A model generated the notes under the pieces. That model saw nothing but the letters and a program-made list of their open reading frames with translations. It was not told the DNA's origin and made no database searches. DNA of 64,000 nucleotides from Bryobacterales bacterium (GTDB taxonomy: Bacteria > Acidobacteriota > Terriglobia > Bryobacterales > Bryobacteraceae), in assembly GCA_020852175.1 (NCBI GenBank), contig JADZBH010000006.1, positions 124,001-188,000 of the forward strand, written 5' to 3'. Within the stretch, counting starts at the first letter, position 1. Every line of letters begins with the position of its first letter. Below, piece after piece: positions 16,681 through 25,696 of this stretch. Both the position numbers and the translations under genes were made by a program.

Positions 16681-17607
16681 ATGTCACGATTCCGGTTTGG
16701 AAACGCTCCCTGTTCGTGGGGAACGTTGGAGTTTGAAGACGCCAAAGGCGGTCAGATTGGCTATGCGCAAATGCTCGACGAACTGGCCGCGACCGGCTAT
16801 ACGGGAACCGAGTTGGGCGATTGGGGCTACATGCCTTCCGATCCCGCGACGCTCGGCGTCGAACTGGGCAAGCGTTCGCTCGTAATGCTCGGCGCCTTCG
16901 TGCCGGTTGCGCTGCGGGACCGGAACGCTCACGCGCCCGGCATTGCAAACGCTGTCAAGACGGCGAAACTGCTGGCCGCCGTGGCGGCGGAGCCCCGGCC
17001 GTACCTGGTGCTCGCCGACAACAATGGCACGGAAGCTGAACGGACACGGAACGCCGGACGCGTGACGCCGGCCATGGGCCTGAGCGCTTCCGAGTGGAAA
17101 GTGTTCGCCTCGGGGGCCAATGAAGTAGCGCGCGCGGTATTCGATCAAACCGGCCTGCGTACGGTGTTTCATCACCATTGCGCGGGCTTTGTGGAGACGG
17201 CGGACGAGATTGCCACCTTCCTGGATCTGACCGACCCCAAGGTGACCGGGCTTGTGTTCGACACCGGCCACTACTGCTTTGGCGCGAACGATACCGATGT
17301 GGTGGCGGCCCTCAACCGCTTTGCCGGGCGTGTCTGGTACATCCACCTGAAGGACTGCGAACCGTCGGTGGCGGCGCGCTCGCGCGGCGGGCAGTGGGAC
17401 TACTTCACCTCCCTGCGGCATGGCGTGTTCTGCGAACTCGGCAAGGGCTGCGTGGACTTCGCCGGCGTGCTGCGCTGGCTGGCCGCGCGCGGTTATGACG
17501 GTTATGCCCTGGTGGAGCAGGACGTTTTGCCGGGCATGGGCGCGCCCAGGGAAAGCGCCCGCCGCAACCGTGAGTATCTGCGTTCGCTCGAAATGAGGAT
17601 TGCGTAA
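16681..17607 (+). CDS. iolE: myo-inosose-2 dehydratase IolE
   Basis: IolE dehydrates scyllo-inosose (2-keto-myo-inositol) to the trihydroxycyclohexane-dione used by IolD. The 308-residue TIM barrel belongs to the xylose-isomerase-like sugar epimerase family. Visible landmarks are G-Y-T-G-T-E-L-G-D-W-G-Y near residue 38, H-H-H-C-A-G-F-V-E-T near 163, F-D-T-G-H-Y near 195, H-L-K-D-C and V-E-Q-D near the end. The second, third and fourth supply metal-binding His, Glu and Asp. The ATG stands directly after AAAGAGAACTGT. Confidence 0.94.
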   Translation: MSRFRFGNAPCSWGTLEFEDAKGGQIGYAQMLDELAATGYTGTELGDWGYMPSDPATLGVELGKRSLVMLGAFVPVALRDRNAHAPGIANAVKTAKLLAAVAAEPRPYLVLADNNGTEAERTRNAGRVTPAMGLSASEWKVFASGANEVARAVFDQTGLRTVFHHHCAGFVETADEIATFLDLTDPKVTGLVFDTGHYCFGANDTDVVAALNRFAGRVWYIHLKDCEPSVAARSRGGQWDYFTSLRHGVFCELGKGCVDFAGVLRWLAARGYDGYALVEQDVLPGMGAPRESARRNREYLRSLEMRIA

Positions 17608-17622
17608 GGCAAGGAGCAAGAC

Positions 17623-18639
17623 ATGAAAAGGAAACCCGGAATCGGCATCGTGGGCGCGGGACGAATCGGGCGTGTTCATGCGGAGACGATCGCGTTCCGT
17701 TTGCCCGAAGCCGAATTGCGCGCCATCGCGGACGTGAATCGCCAGTCCGCCGCCGAGGTGGCGGCGCGCTGCGGCATACCGCGCGTGGCCGCGGACGCCG
17801 GAGAGATCTTCGCGAGTCCGGACATCGACGCCGTGCTCATCTGCTCCTCGACGGACACTCATGCCAGCCTTGTGACGCGGGCGGCCGGGGCGGGCAAGCA
17901 CATCTTTTGCGAAAAACCCGTCGATCATAGCCTGGCCAGGATCGACCACGCCTTGGACGCCGTACGAAAAGCGGGCGTGAAGCTGCAAGTCGGCTTCAAC
18001 CGCCGCTTCGACGCCAACTTCGCACGCGTGAGGCAGGCGGTGGCCAGCGGCGAAATCGGTACGCCGCACATGATCCACATCATCAGCCGCGACCCTGCCC
18101 CGCCGCCGGTGAGCTATGTCAAGGTGTCCGGCGGCATCTTCCTCGACATGACGATTCACGACTTCGACATGGCGCGCTTCCTGATTGGCAGCGAGGTTGA
18201 GGAGGTGTATACGGCGGCGGGAGTCATGGTGGATCCGGCCATCGGAGAAGCGGGCGACCTGGACACGGCCATCGTCGTGTTGCGTTTCCAGAACGGCGTC
18301 ATCGGCACCATCGACAACAGCCGCCAGGCCGTCTACGGATATGATCAGCGCGTGGAGGTGTTTGGTAGTGCCGGTTCCATCGCCACGGCGAACAACTACC
18401 CGAATCAGGCCGTGATCAGCACCGCGCGCCAGGTGCGCCGCGACCTGCCGTTGCACTTCTTCATGGACCGCTACACGGAGAGCTTCGCGAACGAGTTACG
18501 GGCTTTCGTCGAAGCCATCGTCGAGGACAAACCAACGCCCGTGAACGGCACCGACGGGCGCGCGCCAGTGGTGATGGGGCTGGCCGCGCGCAAATCGCAT
18601 GACGAGCGGCGGCCGGTAAAGCTGGCGGAAATCGGCTGA
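17623..18639 (+). CDS. iolG: Inositol 2-dehydrogenase IolG (Gfo/Idh/MocA family)
   Basis: IolG oxidises myo-inositol to 2-keto-myo-inositol with NAD, the first step. The 338-residue protein has the Rossmann motif G-I-V-G-A-G-R-I-G-R-V-H-A-E (about 6-19), F-C-E-K-P-V-D (about 94-100), and the catalytic region D-M-T-I-H-D-F-D-M-A-R-F. AAGGAG precedes the ATG, 15 nt after iolE. It closes the operon. No inositol transporter is encoded within it, so uptake must come from elsewhere. Confidence 0.92.
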   Translation: MKRKPGIGIVGAGRIGRVHAETIAFRLPEAELRAIADVNRQSAAEVAARCGIPRVAADAGEIFASPDIDAVLICSSTDTHASLVTRAAGAGKHIFCEKPVDHSLARIDHALDAVRKAGVKLQVGFNRRFDANFARVRQAVASGEIGTPHMIHIISRDPAPPPVSYVKVSGGIFLDMTIHDFDMARFLIGSEVEEVYTAAGVMVDPAIGEAGDLDTAIVVLRFQNGVIGTIDNSRQAVYGYDQRVEVFGSAGSIATANNYPNQAVISTARQVRRDLPLHFFMDRYTESFANELRAFVEAIVEDKPTPVNGTDGRAPVVMGLAARKSHDERRPVKLAEIG

Positions 18640-18665
18640 GACGCCCGAAGTCCCGCCCAAATTGA

Positions 18666-18671
18666 TATCAT
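18666..18671 (+). promoter_or_regulatory. -10 element TATCAT of the DUF1549 gene
   Basis: TATCAT matches TATAAT at five of six positions and lies 9 nt before the ATG at 18681, with no ribosome-binding site between. It overlaps the 8-bp palindrome TGATATCA (18663-18670). The start point would fall at or a few bases before the ATG, giving a leaderless or nearly leaderless mRNA separate from the iol operon. No good -35 is visible. Confidence 0.5.
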
Positions 18672-18680
18672 TTGCAGCAA

Positions 18681-21023
18681 ATGCACACGTTGAGAGTTGT
18701 GTGCCTGGGCGCTGGGCTCGCGCTCGCTCAGGCGTACGCGCAAACGGCCGGGCCTGCCGCGGGCGAAGCCTTCTACGAATCGACTGTCCGGCCCATTCTG
18801 CGCGCCAACTGCTTTGCCTGCCACTCCGACAAGAACGTGAATAGCGGTCTTTCGGTGGAGTCGCGCGAGTCGTTATTGAAGGGCGGAAACCGCGGGGCCG
18901 TGGTCGCGCCCGGCAAGCCGGAGGAGAGCCTCCTCGTCCAGGCGATGCGGCATGAGGGCTCCGTGAAGATGCCTCCCGGCCGCAAGCTGGACGACGCCAA
19001 GATCACCGCCGTCGAGCAGTGGATCAAGGAAGGCATGGCGATGCCGGCCGCCTATCAAAAAGCCAAACGGCCAGGCGCCAACCATTGGGCCTTCCAGCCC
19101 ATGAAACGCGCGCCGCTTCCTGAAGTGAAGAACACGGCTTGGGCGCGCAACGCGATAGACCGTTTCGTGCTGGCCAGGCTGGAGGCGGCCAACCTCGCGC
19201 CATCACCGGAAGCCGCCCGGGCGACGCTGTTGCGCCGCGTGAGCCTCGATCTGACGGGTCTGCCGCCCACGCGCGCCGAATTGGAAGGTTTTCTCGCGGA
19301 CAAAAGTCCGGACGCTTATGAGCGGGTAGTGGACCGCCTGCTGGCTTCTCCGCACTATGGCGAGCGTTGGGCGCGGCACTGGCTCGACCTGGCCCGGTAT
19401 GCCGACACAGACGGCTACACGATCGACGCCCCGCGCGACATGTGGCCTTACCGCGACTGGGTGATTCAAGCCATCAACCAGGACATGCCGTTCGACCGGT
19501 TCGTCATCGAACAGATGGCCGGCGACCTGCTGCCCAACGCCACGCGCGCCCAGATCATCGCCACCGGCTTCCATCGCAATACGCCGAGCAACTACGAAGG
19601 CGGCATCGATTTCGAGCAGTACCGCGTGGAGGCCGTCGCCGACCGCGTGGCGACCACTGGCGCCGCGTTTCTCGGCTTGACGCTCGGATGCGCGCGGTGC
19701 CACGACCACAAGTACGATCCGGTGAGCCAGCGCGAATATTACCAGCTATTCGCCTTCCTGAACGACGTGGACGAGATCGACAAGGAGGCGGACCGCAAGG
19801 ACTTCAACCGGCCTTTCCTGGACATCGGCAGCAGCGAGGAAGTGGCGAAGTACAACGCCTGGGAGACCGAAGTCAAGGAGTTCGAGGACAAGATCAACAA
19901 CTACATCAGCACCTTCGTCGGCGACGCGGAAAAGGACGAGACGCTGAAAAAGATGCGGAAGCAGGCCGGCGAACTGCGGCGGAAGAAACCTTCCGTCATC
20001 CGCGCGCTGGTGATGCACGACCGTGCCGCGCCGCGCGAGAGCTACATCCATTTGGGCGGAGATTTCCTGCGCAAGGGCTCCCGTGTGGAGCCGGGCGTAC
20101 CCGCGTCGGCGTTGCTGCCCCCACTGCAAACCGCCGGCGCGCGGCCGAACCGGCTGGATCTGGCGCGCTGGCTGGTGCGGCCCGATCATCCGCTTACGGC
20201 GCGCGTGACGATGAACCGCACCTGGCAGCGTTATTTCGGGCGTGGCATCGTCGATACCGAGAGCGATTTCGGAATCCAGGGCGACCGCCCGACGCATCCC
20301 GAATTGCTCGACTATCTGGCGCTCGAGTTCGTTAAGAGCGGCTGGAGCCGGAGGGCGATGCACCGCCTGATCGTCACCTCGGCCACCTACCGGCAGGCAT
20401 CCAACGTGCGCGGCGACGCCGCCGCCGCGGATCCGGACAACAAACTGCTGGCCCGGCAAAACCGCCTGCGTCTGGACGCCGAGATCATTCGCGACGCCTC
20501 GCTGGTGGCCAGCGGATTGTTCACCCCGGCCGTGGGGGGCCCGAGCGTCTATCCGCCCCTGCCCGCTGGCGCGAACTCGGTGACGCAGGTGAAGCGCGAA
20601 TGGAACACCGCGACGGGGCCGGACCGCTACCGGCGCGGTCTCTACACCTACTTCCAGCGTTCAGCGGGCCATCCGGGCCTGATCGTGTTCGACGCGCCCG
20701 ACGGCAGCGTGTCATGCACCCGGCGCGTGCGTTCGAACACGCCGCTGCAGGCGCTGACGCTGTTGAACGATGAAGCCTATGTGGAGTTCGCCTCGGCTCT
20801 TTCGGCGCGCATCCGCAAGGAGGCCGCCGGTGATGCGGAACGGCTGAAACTAGGCTACGAATATGCCCTGTCGCGGGATCCCAGGCCCTCCGAGCAGGAC
20901 CGTTTTCTCCGGTTCCTGCACGCCCGGCGCGACTCCTCGGCCGGAGGAGCGGCCGAAGACAAGGTGTGGAACGCGGCGGTGCGGGCGCTGCTCAATCTAG
21001 ATGAGTTCATGACGCGGGAATAG
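18681..21023 (+). CDS. PSCyt1-DUF1549-DUF1553 protein with cytochrome c-like Cys motif
   Basis: The 780-residue product has a signal peptide, then a PSCyt1 domain with N-C-F-A-C-H-S (a CxxCH haem-binding motif near residue 50). A DUF1549 domain (Y-G-E-R-W-A-R-H-W-L-D-L-A-R-Y, near 225-240) and a C-terminal DUF1553 domain (N-R-T-W-Q-R-Y-F-G-R-G-I-V and P-T-H-P-E-L-L-D-Y-L) follow. This architecture is widespread in Planctomycetes and Acidobacteria, usually beside DUF1501, as here. It is exported; the biochemical role is not established. A TTG three codons upstream is possible, but ATG 18681 fits the -10 better. Confidence 0.9.
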   Translation: MHTLRVVCLGAGLALAQAYAQTAGPAAGEAFYESTVRPILRANCFACHSDKNVNSGLSVESRESLLKGGNRGAVVAPGKPEESLLVQAMRHEGSVKMPPGRKLDDAKITAVEQWIKEGMAMPAAYQKAKRPGANHWAFQPMKRAPLPEVKNTAWARNAIDRFVLARLEAANLAPSPEAARATLLRRVSLDLTGLPPTRAELEGFLADKSPDAYERVVDRLLASPHYGERWARHWLDLARYADTDGYTIDAPRDMWPYRDWVIQAINQDMPFDRFVIEQMAGDLLPNATRAQIIATGFHRNTPSNYEGGIDFEQYRVEAVADRVATTGAAFLGLTLGCARCHDHKYDPVSQREYYQLFAFLNDVDEIDKEADRKDFNRPFLDIGSSEEVAKYNAWETEVKEFEDKINNYISTFVGDAEKDETLKKMRKQAGELRRKKPSVIRALVMHDRAAPRESYIHLGGDFLRKGSRVEPGVPASALLPPLQTAGARPNRLDLARWLVRPDHPLTARVTMNRTWQRYFGRGIVDTESDFGIQGDRPTHPELLDYLALEFVKSGWSRRAMHRLIVTSATYRQASNVRGDAAAADPDNKLLARQNRLRLDAEIIRDASLVASGLFTPAVGGPSVYPPLPAGANSVTQVKREWNTATGPDRYRRGLYTYFQRSAGHPGLIVFDAPDGSVSCTRRVRSNTPLQALTLLNDEAYVEFASALSARIRKEAAGDAERLKLGYEYALSRDPRPSEQDRFLRFLHARRDSSAGGAAEDKVWNAAVRALLNLDEFMTRE

Positions 21024-21040
21024 CCTCGGGAGCGGATGCC

Positions 21041-22456
21041 ATGACCTACGATGACCGATATCTCAGACTCCAGACACGGCGGCAATTATTCCGCGATTGC
21101 GGCGTGGGCGTGGGCAAGGTCGCGCTGGCAAGCCTGCTGGCGGGCCGCGGCTTTGGATCCACGCGCGAACCCCACTTCAAGCCGCGCATCGATCGTGTCA
21201 TCTATCTTTTCATGGCGGGGGCGCCGAGCCAGTTCGAGTTGTTCGACTACAAACCCGAATTGCAGAAATGGGATGGCAAGACGGCGCCGGACTCGCTCCT
21301 GAAGGGCAAGCGGTTCGCCTTCATGGACACCTTCGCCAAGGAGCCGCCGAAGCTGCTGGGCAGCCGCCGCCAATTCAAACAGTATGGACAAAGCGGCCTG
21401 TGGTTCTCGGAACTGTTCCCCCACATCGGGGCGGTGGCCGACGATCTGACGCTGCTGAGCGGCATTTCGACGGAGAACTTCAATCACGGTCCGGCGAAGC
21501 TGTTCACGAATACCGGCTCGGTACGGCCGGGGCGGCCCAGCATCGGCTCGTGGGTGACCTACGGCATCGGCAGCGAGTCGAACGACCTGCCCGGTTTCGT
21601 CGTGCTGCAGTCGGGGCCTCGCGGTCCGCGTGGAGGTGCGGCGCTGTGGTCGAGCGGCTTCTTGCCAACCTCCTATCAGGGCGTGCCGTTCCGCTCGGCC
21701 GGCGATCCGATTTTGAACCTCTCGACGCCGTCCGGAGTGGACCGGCACGAGCAGCGCGCCACGCTGGATCTGATTGGCGACATCAACAAGCTGGAACTGG
21801 CCGAGACGGGCGATCCCGAGATTCAGACGCGGATTTCGCAATACGAGATGGCCTACCGGATGCAAACGAGCGGTCCGGAACTGATCGACTTCAGCCAGGA
21901 GAGCAAGGCGACGATCGAGATGTACGGAGCGGAGCCGGGCAAGGCCTCCTATGCGAACAACTGCCTTCTGGCGCGGCGCCTGGTGGAACGCGGCGTGCGG
22001 TTCGTGCAGTTGTACCACTCCGATTGGGATCACCATCAGGACCTGAGCGAACCGCTCACCAGCGTGTGCAGAGAGGTGGACCAGCCGACGGCGGCGCTGA
22101 TTCGAGATCTGAAGCAGCGGGGCCTGCTGGACCGCACGCTGGTGATCTGGGGCGGCGAATTCGGCCGGACGCCGATGGGCGAGGTGCGGGAGAAAGGCAA
22201 GATCGGGCGGAACCACCACATCGACGCCTACACGCTGATGATGGCGGGCGGCGGTCTGCCGCCGGGACACGTCGTGGGCGGCACGGACGAATTCGGCTTC
22301 AGCCCCGTGGGCGACCATGCGAACGTGCACGACGTACAGGCGACGCTGCTCCACCTGCTCGGGCTGAACCATGAGAAGCTGACCTACCGCTTCACGGGGC
22401 GCGACTTCCGCCTGACCGACGTGGCGGGCCGTGTGATCAAGCCGCTGATATCCTGA
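21041..22456 (+). CDS. DUF1501 exported protein (sulfatase-like fold)
   Basis: This 471-residue protein starts with a Tat-like signal (T-R-R-Q-L-F-R-D-C-G). It carries the DUF1501 landmarks D-R-V-I-Y-L-F-M-A-G-A-P-S-Q-F-E-L-F-D-Y-K, W-F-S-E-L-F-P-H and, near the end, W-G-G-E-F-G-R-T-P and G-R-N-H-H. DUF1501 is related to the alkaline phosphatase/sulfatase superfamily; its substrate is unknown. It lies 17 nt after the DUF1549/DUF1553 gene, with which it is almost always paired, so the two are likely to act together outside the cytoplasm. The sialidase gene begins 7 nt downstream. Confidence 0.9.
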   Translation: MTYDDRYLRLQTRRQLFRDCGVGVGKVALASLLAGRGFGSTREPHFKPRIDRVIYLFMAGAPSQFELFDYKPELQKWDGKTAPDSLLKGKRFAFMDTFAKEPPKLLGSRRQFKQYGQSGLWFSELFPHIGAVADDLTLLSGISTENFNHGPAKLFTNTGSVRPGRPSIGSWVTYGIGSESNDLPGFVVLQSGPRGPRGGAALWSSGFLPTSYQGVPFRSAGDPILNLSTPSGVDRHEQRATLDLIGDINKLELAETGDPEIQTRISQYEMAYRMQTSGPELIDFSQESKATIEMYGAEPGKASYANNCLLARRLVERGVRFVQLYHSDWDHHQDLSEPLTSVCREVDQPTAALIRDLKQRGLLDRTLVIWGGEFGRTPMGEVREKGKIGRNHHIDAYTLMMAGGGLPPGHVVGGTDEFGFSPVGDHANVHDVQATLLHLLGLNHEKLTYRFTGRDFRLTDVAGRVIKPLIS

Positions 22457-22463
22457 CTTCTCA

Positions 22464-23567
22464 GTGAGCAACCATCGCATCACCAGGCGCCATGCGCTCG
22501 GCGGGTTATTAGGTTTGGCCGCTGCCGGTTCCGCGCACGCGGCGGGAGCCGTCACGCAAACCGAAGTCTTCCGTGAAGGCGAGGGAGGCTATCACAGCTT
22601 CCGCATCCCTGCCCTGCTGGAGACCCGACGGCGCTCTCTGCTGGCCTTCTGCGAAGGACGGCGCGCGTCGCGCAGCGACACCGGCGACATCGACCTGGTG
22701 ATGAAGCGCAGCGGCGACGGAGGCCGCACATGGTCCGGATTGCAGGTGGTCTCCGACATGGGGCCCAACACGGTGGGCAATCCCTGCCCGGTGCAGGATC
22801 GCAAGACGGGCCGCATCCTGCTGCCGCTCACAGGCAACCCCGGCAACGTGACCGAGCGGCAGATGATCCATCGCGAGGTGGAAGCGCGCCGCACGGTGCA
22901 CCTTTCCTACAGCGATGACGACGGCCACACCTGGACCCCGCCAGCGGATATCACCGCCAGCGCGCGCAAACCCGAATGGACCTGGTATGCCACCGGACCC
23001 GGCGTAAGCATTCAAACAAGATCCGGGCGTATTGTCGTGCCGTGCAATCACGCCGTGCAGGGCGCTGACGATTTTTTCTCCCATGTGATCCTCAGCGACG
23101 ACGGCGGCGCTACATGGCGCATGGGTGGCAGCGTGGAGGCGGGCACGAACGAATGCCAGGTTGTGGAATTGCGTGGCGGCACGCTGCTGTTGAACATGCG
23201 CAGCTATCGCAAGCGGAACCGCCGCGCCGTGGCGCGCAGCGCGGATGGGGGAGAGACATGGTCCCCCGCGGAGTGGGACGAGACGCTGATCGAGCCCGTG
23301 TGCCAGGCAAGCCTGATCGCCGCCGGCGGGGCGCTGTTCTTCTCCAATCCGGCGTCGGTGAAACGGGAGCGGATGACCGTGCGTGTTTCGCGGGATGAAG
23401 GCCGCACATGGCAGGGCACGAAGGTGCTGCACGAAGGGCCGGCCGCCTATTCGTCGCTCGCCCCCGTGGGCGGAAAGGACCTGGCTTGCCTGTACGAATG
23501 CGGCGGCGCCAGCCCGTACGAACGCATCGTTTTCGCGCGATTTCCAAGAAAGTGGCTCAACTCATGA
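22464..23567 (+). CDS. Exported exo-alpha-sialidase (neuraminidase) family protein
   Basis: A Tat-type signal (I-T-R-R-H-A-L-G-G-L) is followed by a six-bladed-propeller sialidase pattern. The F-R-I-P motif (about 46-49) supplies an Arg of the carboxylate-binding triad. Five Asp-boxes follow: S-G-D-G-G-R-T-W, S-D-D-D-G-H-T-W, S-D-D-G-G-A-T-W, S-A-D-G-G-E-T-W and S-R-D-E-G-R-T-W. The family releases terminal sialic or related nonulosonic acids from glycans. The start is GTG. The stop overlaps the next gene, a NanA/DapA-type lyase, as ATGA, which supports sialic acid as the substrate. Other propeller hydrolases remain possible. Confidence 0.88.
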   Translation: MSNHRITRRHALGGLLGLAAAGSAHAAGAVTQTEVFREGEGGYHSFRIPALLETRRRSLLAFCEGRRASRSDTGDIDLVMKRSGDGGRTWSGLQVVSDMGPNTVGNPCPVQDRKTGRILLPLTGNPGNVTERQMIHREVEARRTVHLSYSDDDGHTWTPPADITASARKPEWTWYATGPGVSIQTRSGRIVVPCNHAVQGADDFFSHVILSDDGGATWRMGGSVEAGTNECQVVELRGGTLLLNMRSYRKRNRRAVARSADGGETWSPAEWDETLIEPVCQASLIAAGGALFFSNPASVKRERMTVRVSRDEGRTWQGTKVLHEGPAAYSSLAPVGGKDLACLYECGGASPYERIVFARFPRKWLNS

Positions 23568-24466
23568 CGCAATCGATTCAGGGCATCCTGCCCGCCTTGG
23601 TGACGCCGTTCGCGGCGGATGGATCGCTGGCCGTGCCGGCGCTGGAGAAACTGCTGGAGAGGCTGTATGCCTGCGGTTCCGGCGGTGTCTATGTGTGCGG
23701 CAACACGGGCGAGGGCCTGTTGATGGACGCGGCCATTCGCGAAAAGGCCGCCGAAGTGGCGGTGCGGAACTCGCCTGCCGGAACGCAGGTGGTGGTGCAT
23801 GTGGGCGCCGCCGTCGTGACGGACGCGATTCGCCTGGCCCGCCACGCCGAACGGGCAGGCGCGATGGCGATCAGCAGCCTGCCGCCCGCGGGCGGCTATC
23901 CGTTCGAGGAGATCCACGCCTACTATCGCGACCTGGCTGCCGCCGTGAACATTCCGGTGCTGGTCTACTATTTTCCGGACATGGCGCCGTCGATTCGCAC
24001 GCTCGAACAGATTCTGAGCTTGTGCGAAATTCCAGGCGTCGTGGGAATGAAGTTCACGGACTTCGATCTTTACCGCCTCGGCGAGATCCGCCGCGAGGGC
24101 CACATCGTGATGAACGGGCGTGACGAGGTGCTGGCGGCCGGACTCTATATGGGCGCCCAGGGCGGCATCGGCACGTTCTACAACCTGATTCCCCGCACGT
24201 TCGTGGAGATTGAACGCGCCGCGGTTGCCGGCGATTGGGCATTGGCGCGGCAGCTTCAGGATGGCGTGAACCGGCTCATCCGGCTGACGCTGCGATATCC
24301 GGCGATGCCCGCCGTGAAGAGAATGCTGGAATGGTCGGGCATCGCGGCGGGACAGTGCCTGAAGCCGCGCCTGAGCTTGACGCCGGAACAGTGGGAGAGT
24401 TTGCAAGCGGAATTGCTGGGGGCCGGATTCACGCCGGAAGGCTTCCAGCAGGGCATCGTGGGATGA
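23564..24466 (+). CDS. DapA/NanA-family lyase, probable N-acetylneuraminate lyase
   Basis: The 300-residue class I aldolase belongs to the DHDPS/N-acetylneuraminate lyase family. It has the substrate-carboxylate loop G-N-T-G-E-G (about 47-52), the active-site Tyr in V-Y-Y-F-P, and the Schiff-base Lys in V-G-M-K-F-T (about 163). Length is normal. GEG after GNT, and the coupling to a sialidase upstream and an MFS transporter downstream, suggest it cleaves sialic acid to N-acetylmannosamine and pyruvate (inference). No nanE or nanK is seen nearby. A longer frame upstream lies inside the sialidase and was discounted. Confidence 0.82.
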   Translation: MTQSIQGILPALVTPFAADGSLAVPALEKLLERLYACGSGGVYVCGNTGEGLLMDAAIREKAAEVAVRNSPAGTQVVVHVGAAVVTDAIRLARHAERAGAMAISSLPPAGGYPFEEIHAYYRDLAAAVNIPVLVYYFPDMAPSIRTLEQILSLCEIPGVVGMKFTDFDLYRLGEIRREGHIVMNGRDEVLAAGLYMGAQGGIGTFYNLIPRTFVEIERAAVAGDWALARQLQDGVNRLIRLTLRYPAMPAVKRMLEWSGIAAGQCLKPRLSLTPEQWESLQAELLGAGFTPEGFQQGIVG

Positions 24467-25677
24467 ACGATCGCCGCGCCGCCCGGGCGATGGTGGGCCT
24501 GCTGTGGGTAGTGGTTCTGCTGAACTACCTTGACCGGCAGGTGGTGTTCTCGCTGTTCCCCCTGCTGCGCGGCGATTTGAAGCTGAGCGATGCGCAACTG
24601 GGTTTGGTGAGTTCGTCCTTCCTGTGGGTTTACGGACTGGCGAGCCCGCTGGCCGGTTACATCAGCGACCGGCTGGGCCACCGCCGCGTGATCCTGTTCA
24701 GCCTGGTGATCTGGTCCGCCGTGACGGCGCTCACCGGCCTGGCGCGCACCTTCGGCGAGTTGATCCTGGCCCGCGCCGCGATGGGACTGAGCGAAGCCTG
24801 CTACATTCCGGCGGCGATGGCGTTTCTGAGCGCTCATCATTCCGACTCAACCCGGGCGCGAGCCATCGGCCTGCACCAAAGCGGCATCTATCTTGGCATT
24901 GTGATTGGCGGCGCGGGCGGCGGCTGGATGGGCGAGCATTATGGCTGGCGCCCCGTGTTCTATCTGCTGGGAGGCGTGGGCGTTGCCTACGGCCTGCTGT
25001 TGACGCGGCTGCTGCGAGGCCCGGCGCGCGCGGCGCCGCCGGAACGGCCCGGGTTCTGGCGCACGGCCCGCGGGCTGTTCGCGGCGAAGGGATTTCGGAT
25101 TGTCCTGGCGGTGTTCGCTCTCACCTCGCTGGCCAACTGGCTGGTGTATACCTGGCTGCCTCTGTTCCTGTATGAGCGTTTCCAGATGTCGCTGGCCGGT
25201 GCGGGCTTCGCGTCCACGTTCTATGTGCAGGCAATGGCCGTGACGGGCATTCTGGGAGGAGGCTGGGTGTCCGACGTGTGGTCGCGCGGCCAACCCAAGG
25301 CGCGCATATGGGTGCAGTCGGCGGGTCTTGCCCTGGCGGGCCCGTTCCTGGTGCTTTCAGCCAGCGCTTCGACGCCGCTGGTCCTCTATTTCGCACTGGT
25401 CGCATTCGGGCTGGGACGTGGCATCTACGATAGCAACGTCATGCCTGTGCTGTGCCGCCTTGTCCGCGACGATCAGCGGGCGACGGCGTACGGTTTGATG
25501 AACTTCGCGGGTGTGATGGTGGGCGGAGTATCCGCATACGCCGGCGGGCTGGTGAAATCAACCGTCGGCCTCGCGGGCGCGATGCAGGCTGGTGGTGTGT
25601 TGATCCTGCTGTGCGCGGCGCTGATTCTGTGGACACCGCAACCGGCCGGCGCGGAAGCAGAGGCGCTGGCCCATTGA
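24463..25677 (+). CDS. Major facilitator superfamily transporter, possibly for sialic acid or related acid sugar
   Basis: This 404-residue inner-membrane protein has about 12 hydrophobic segments. The family loop motif is G-Y-I-S-D-R-L-G-H-R-R between TM2 and TM3, with a partial repeat, G-G-W-V-S-D-V-W-S-R, in the second half. N-Y-L-D-R-Q-V near the N-terminus is typical of anion:cation symporter (sialic acid or hexuronate) relatives. The start overlaps the lyase stop as ATGA. Context points to uptake of the sugar released by the sialidase, but specificity is inferred only. Confidence 0.85.
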   Translation: MNDRRAARAMVGLLWVVVLLNYLDRQVVFSLFPLLRGDLKLSDAQLGLVSSSFLWVYGLASPLAGYISDRLGHRRVILFSLVIWSAVTALTGLARTFGELILARAAMGLSEACYIPAAMAFLSAHHSDSTRARAIGLHQSGIYLGIVIGGAGGGWMGEHYGWRPVFYLLGGVGVAYGLLLTRLLRGPARAAPPERPGFWRTARGLFAAKGFRIVLAVFALTSLANWLVYTWLPLFLYERFQMSLAGAGFASTFYVQAMAVTGILGGGWVSDVWSRGQPKARIWVQSAGLALAGPFLVLSASASTPLVLYFALVAFGLGRGIYDSNVMPVLCRLVRDDQRATAYGLMNFAGVMVGGVSAYAGGLVKSTVGLAGAMQAGGVLILLCAALILWTPQPAGAEAEALAH

Positions 25678-25696
25678 GGCTCCAACGGGGAAACTG

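Noticed and set aside
16684-18456. Long open frame on the - strand, 590 codons
   Set aside because: It is antisense to iolE and iolG, both clear family members.
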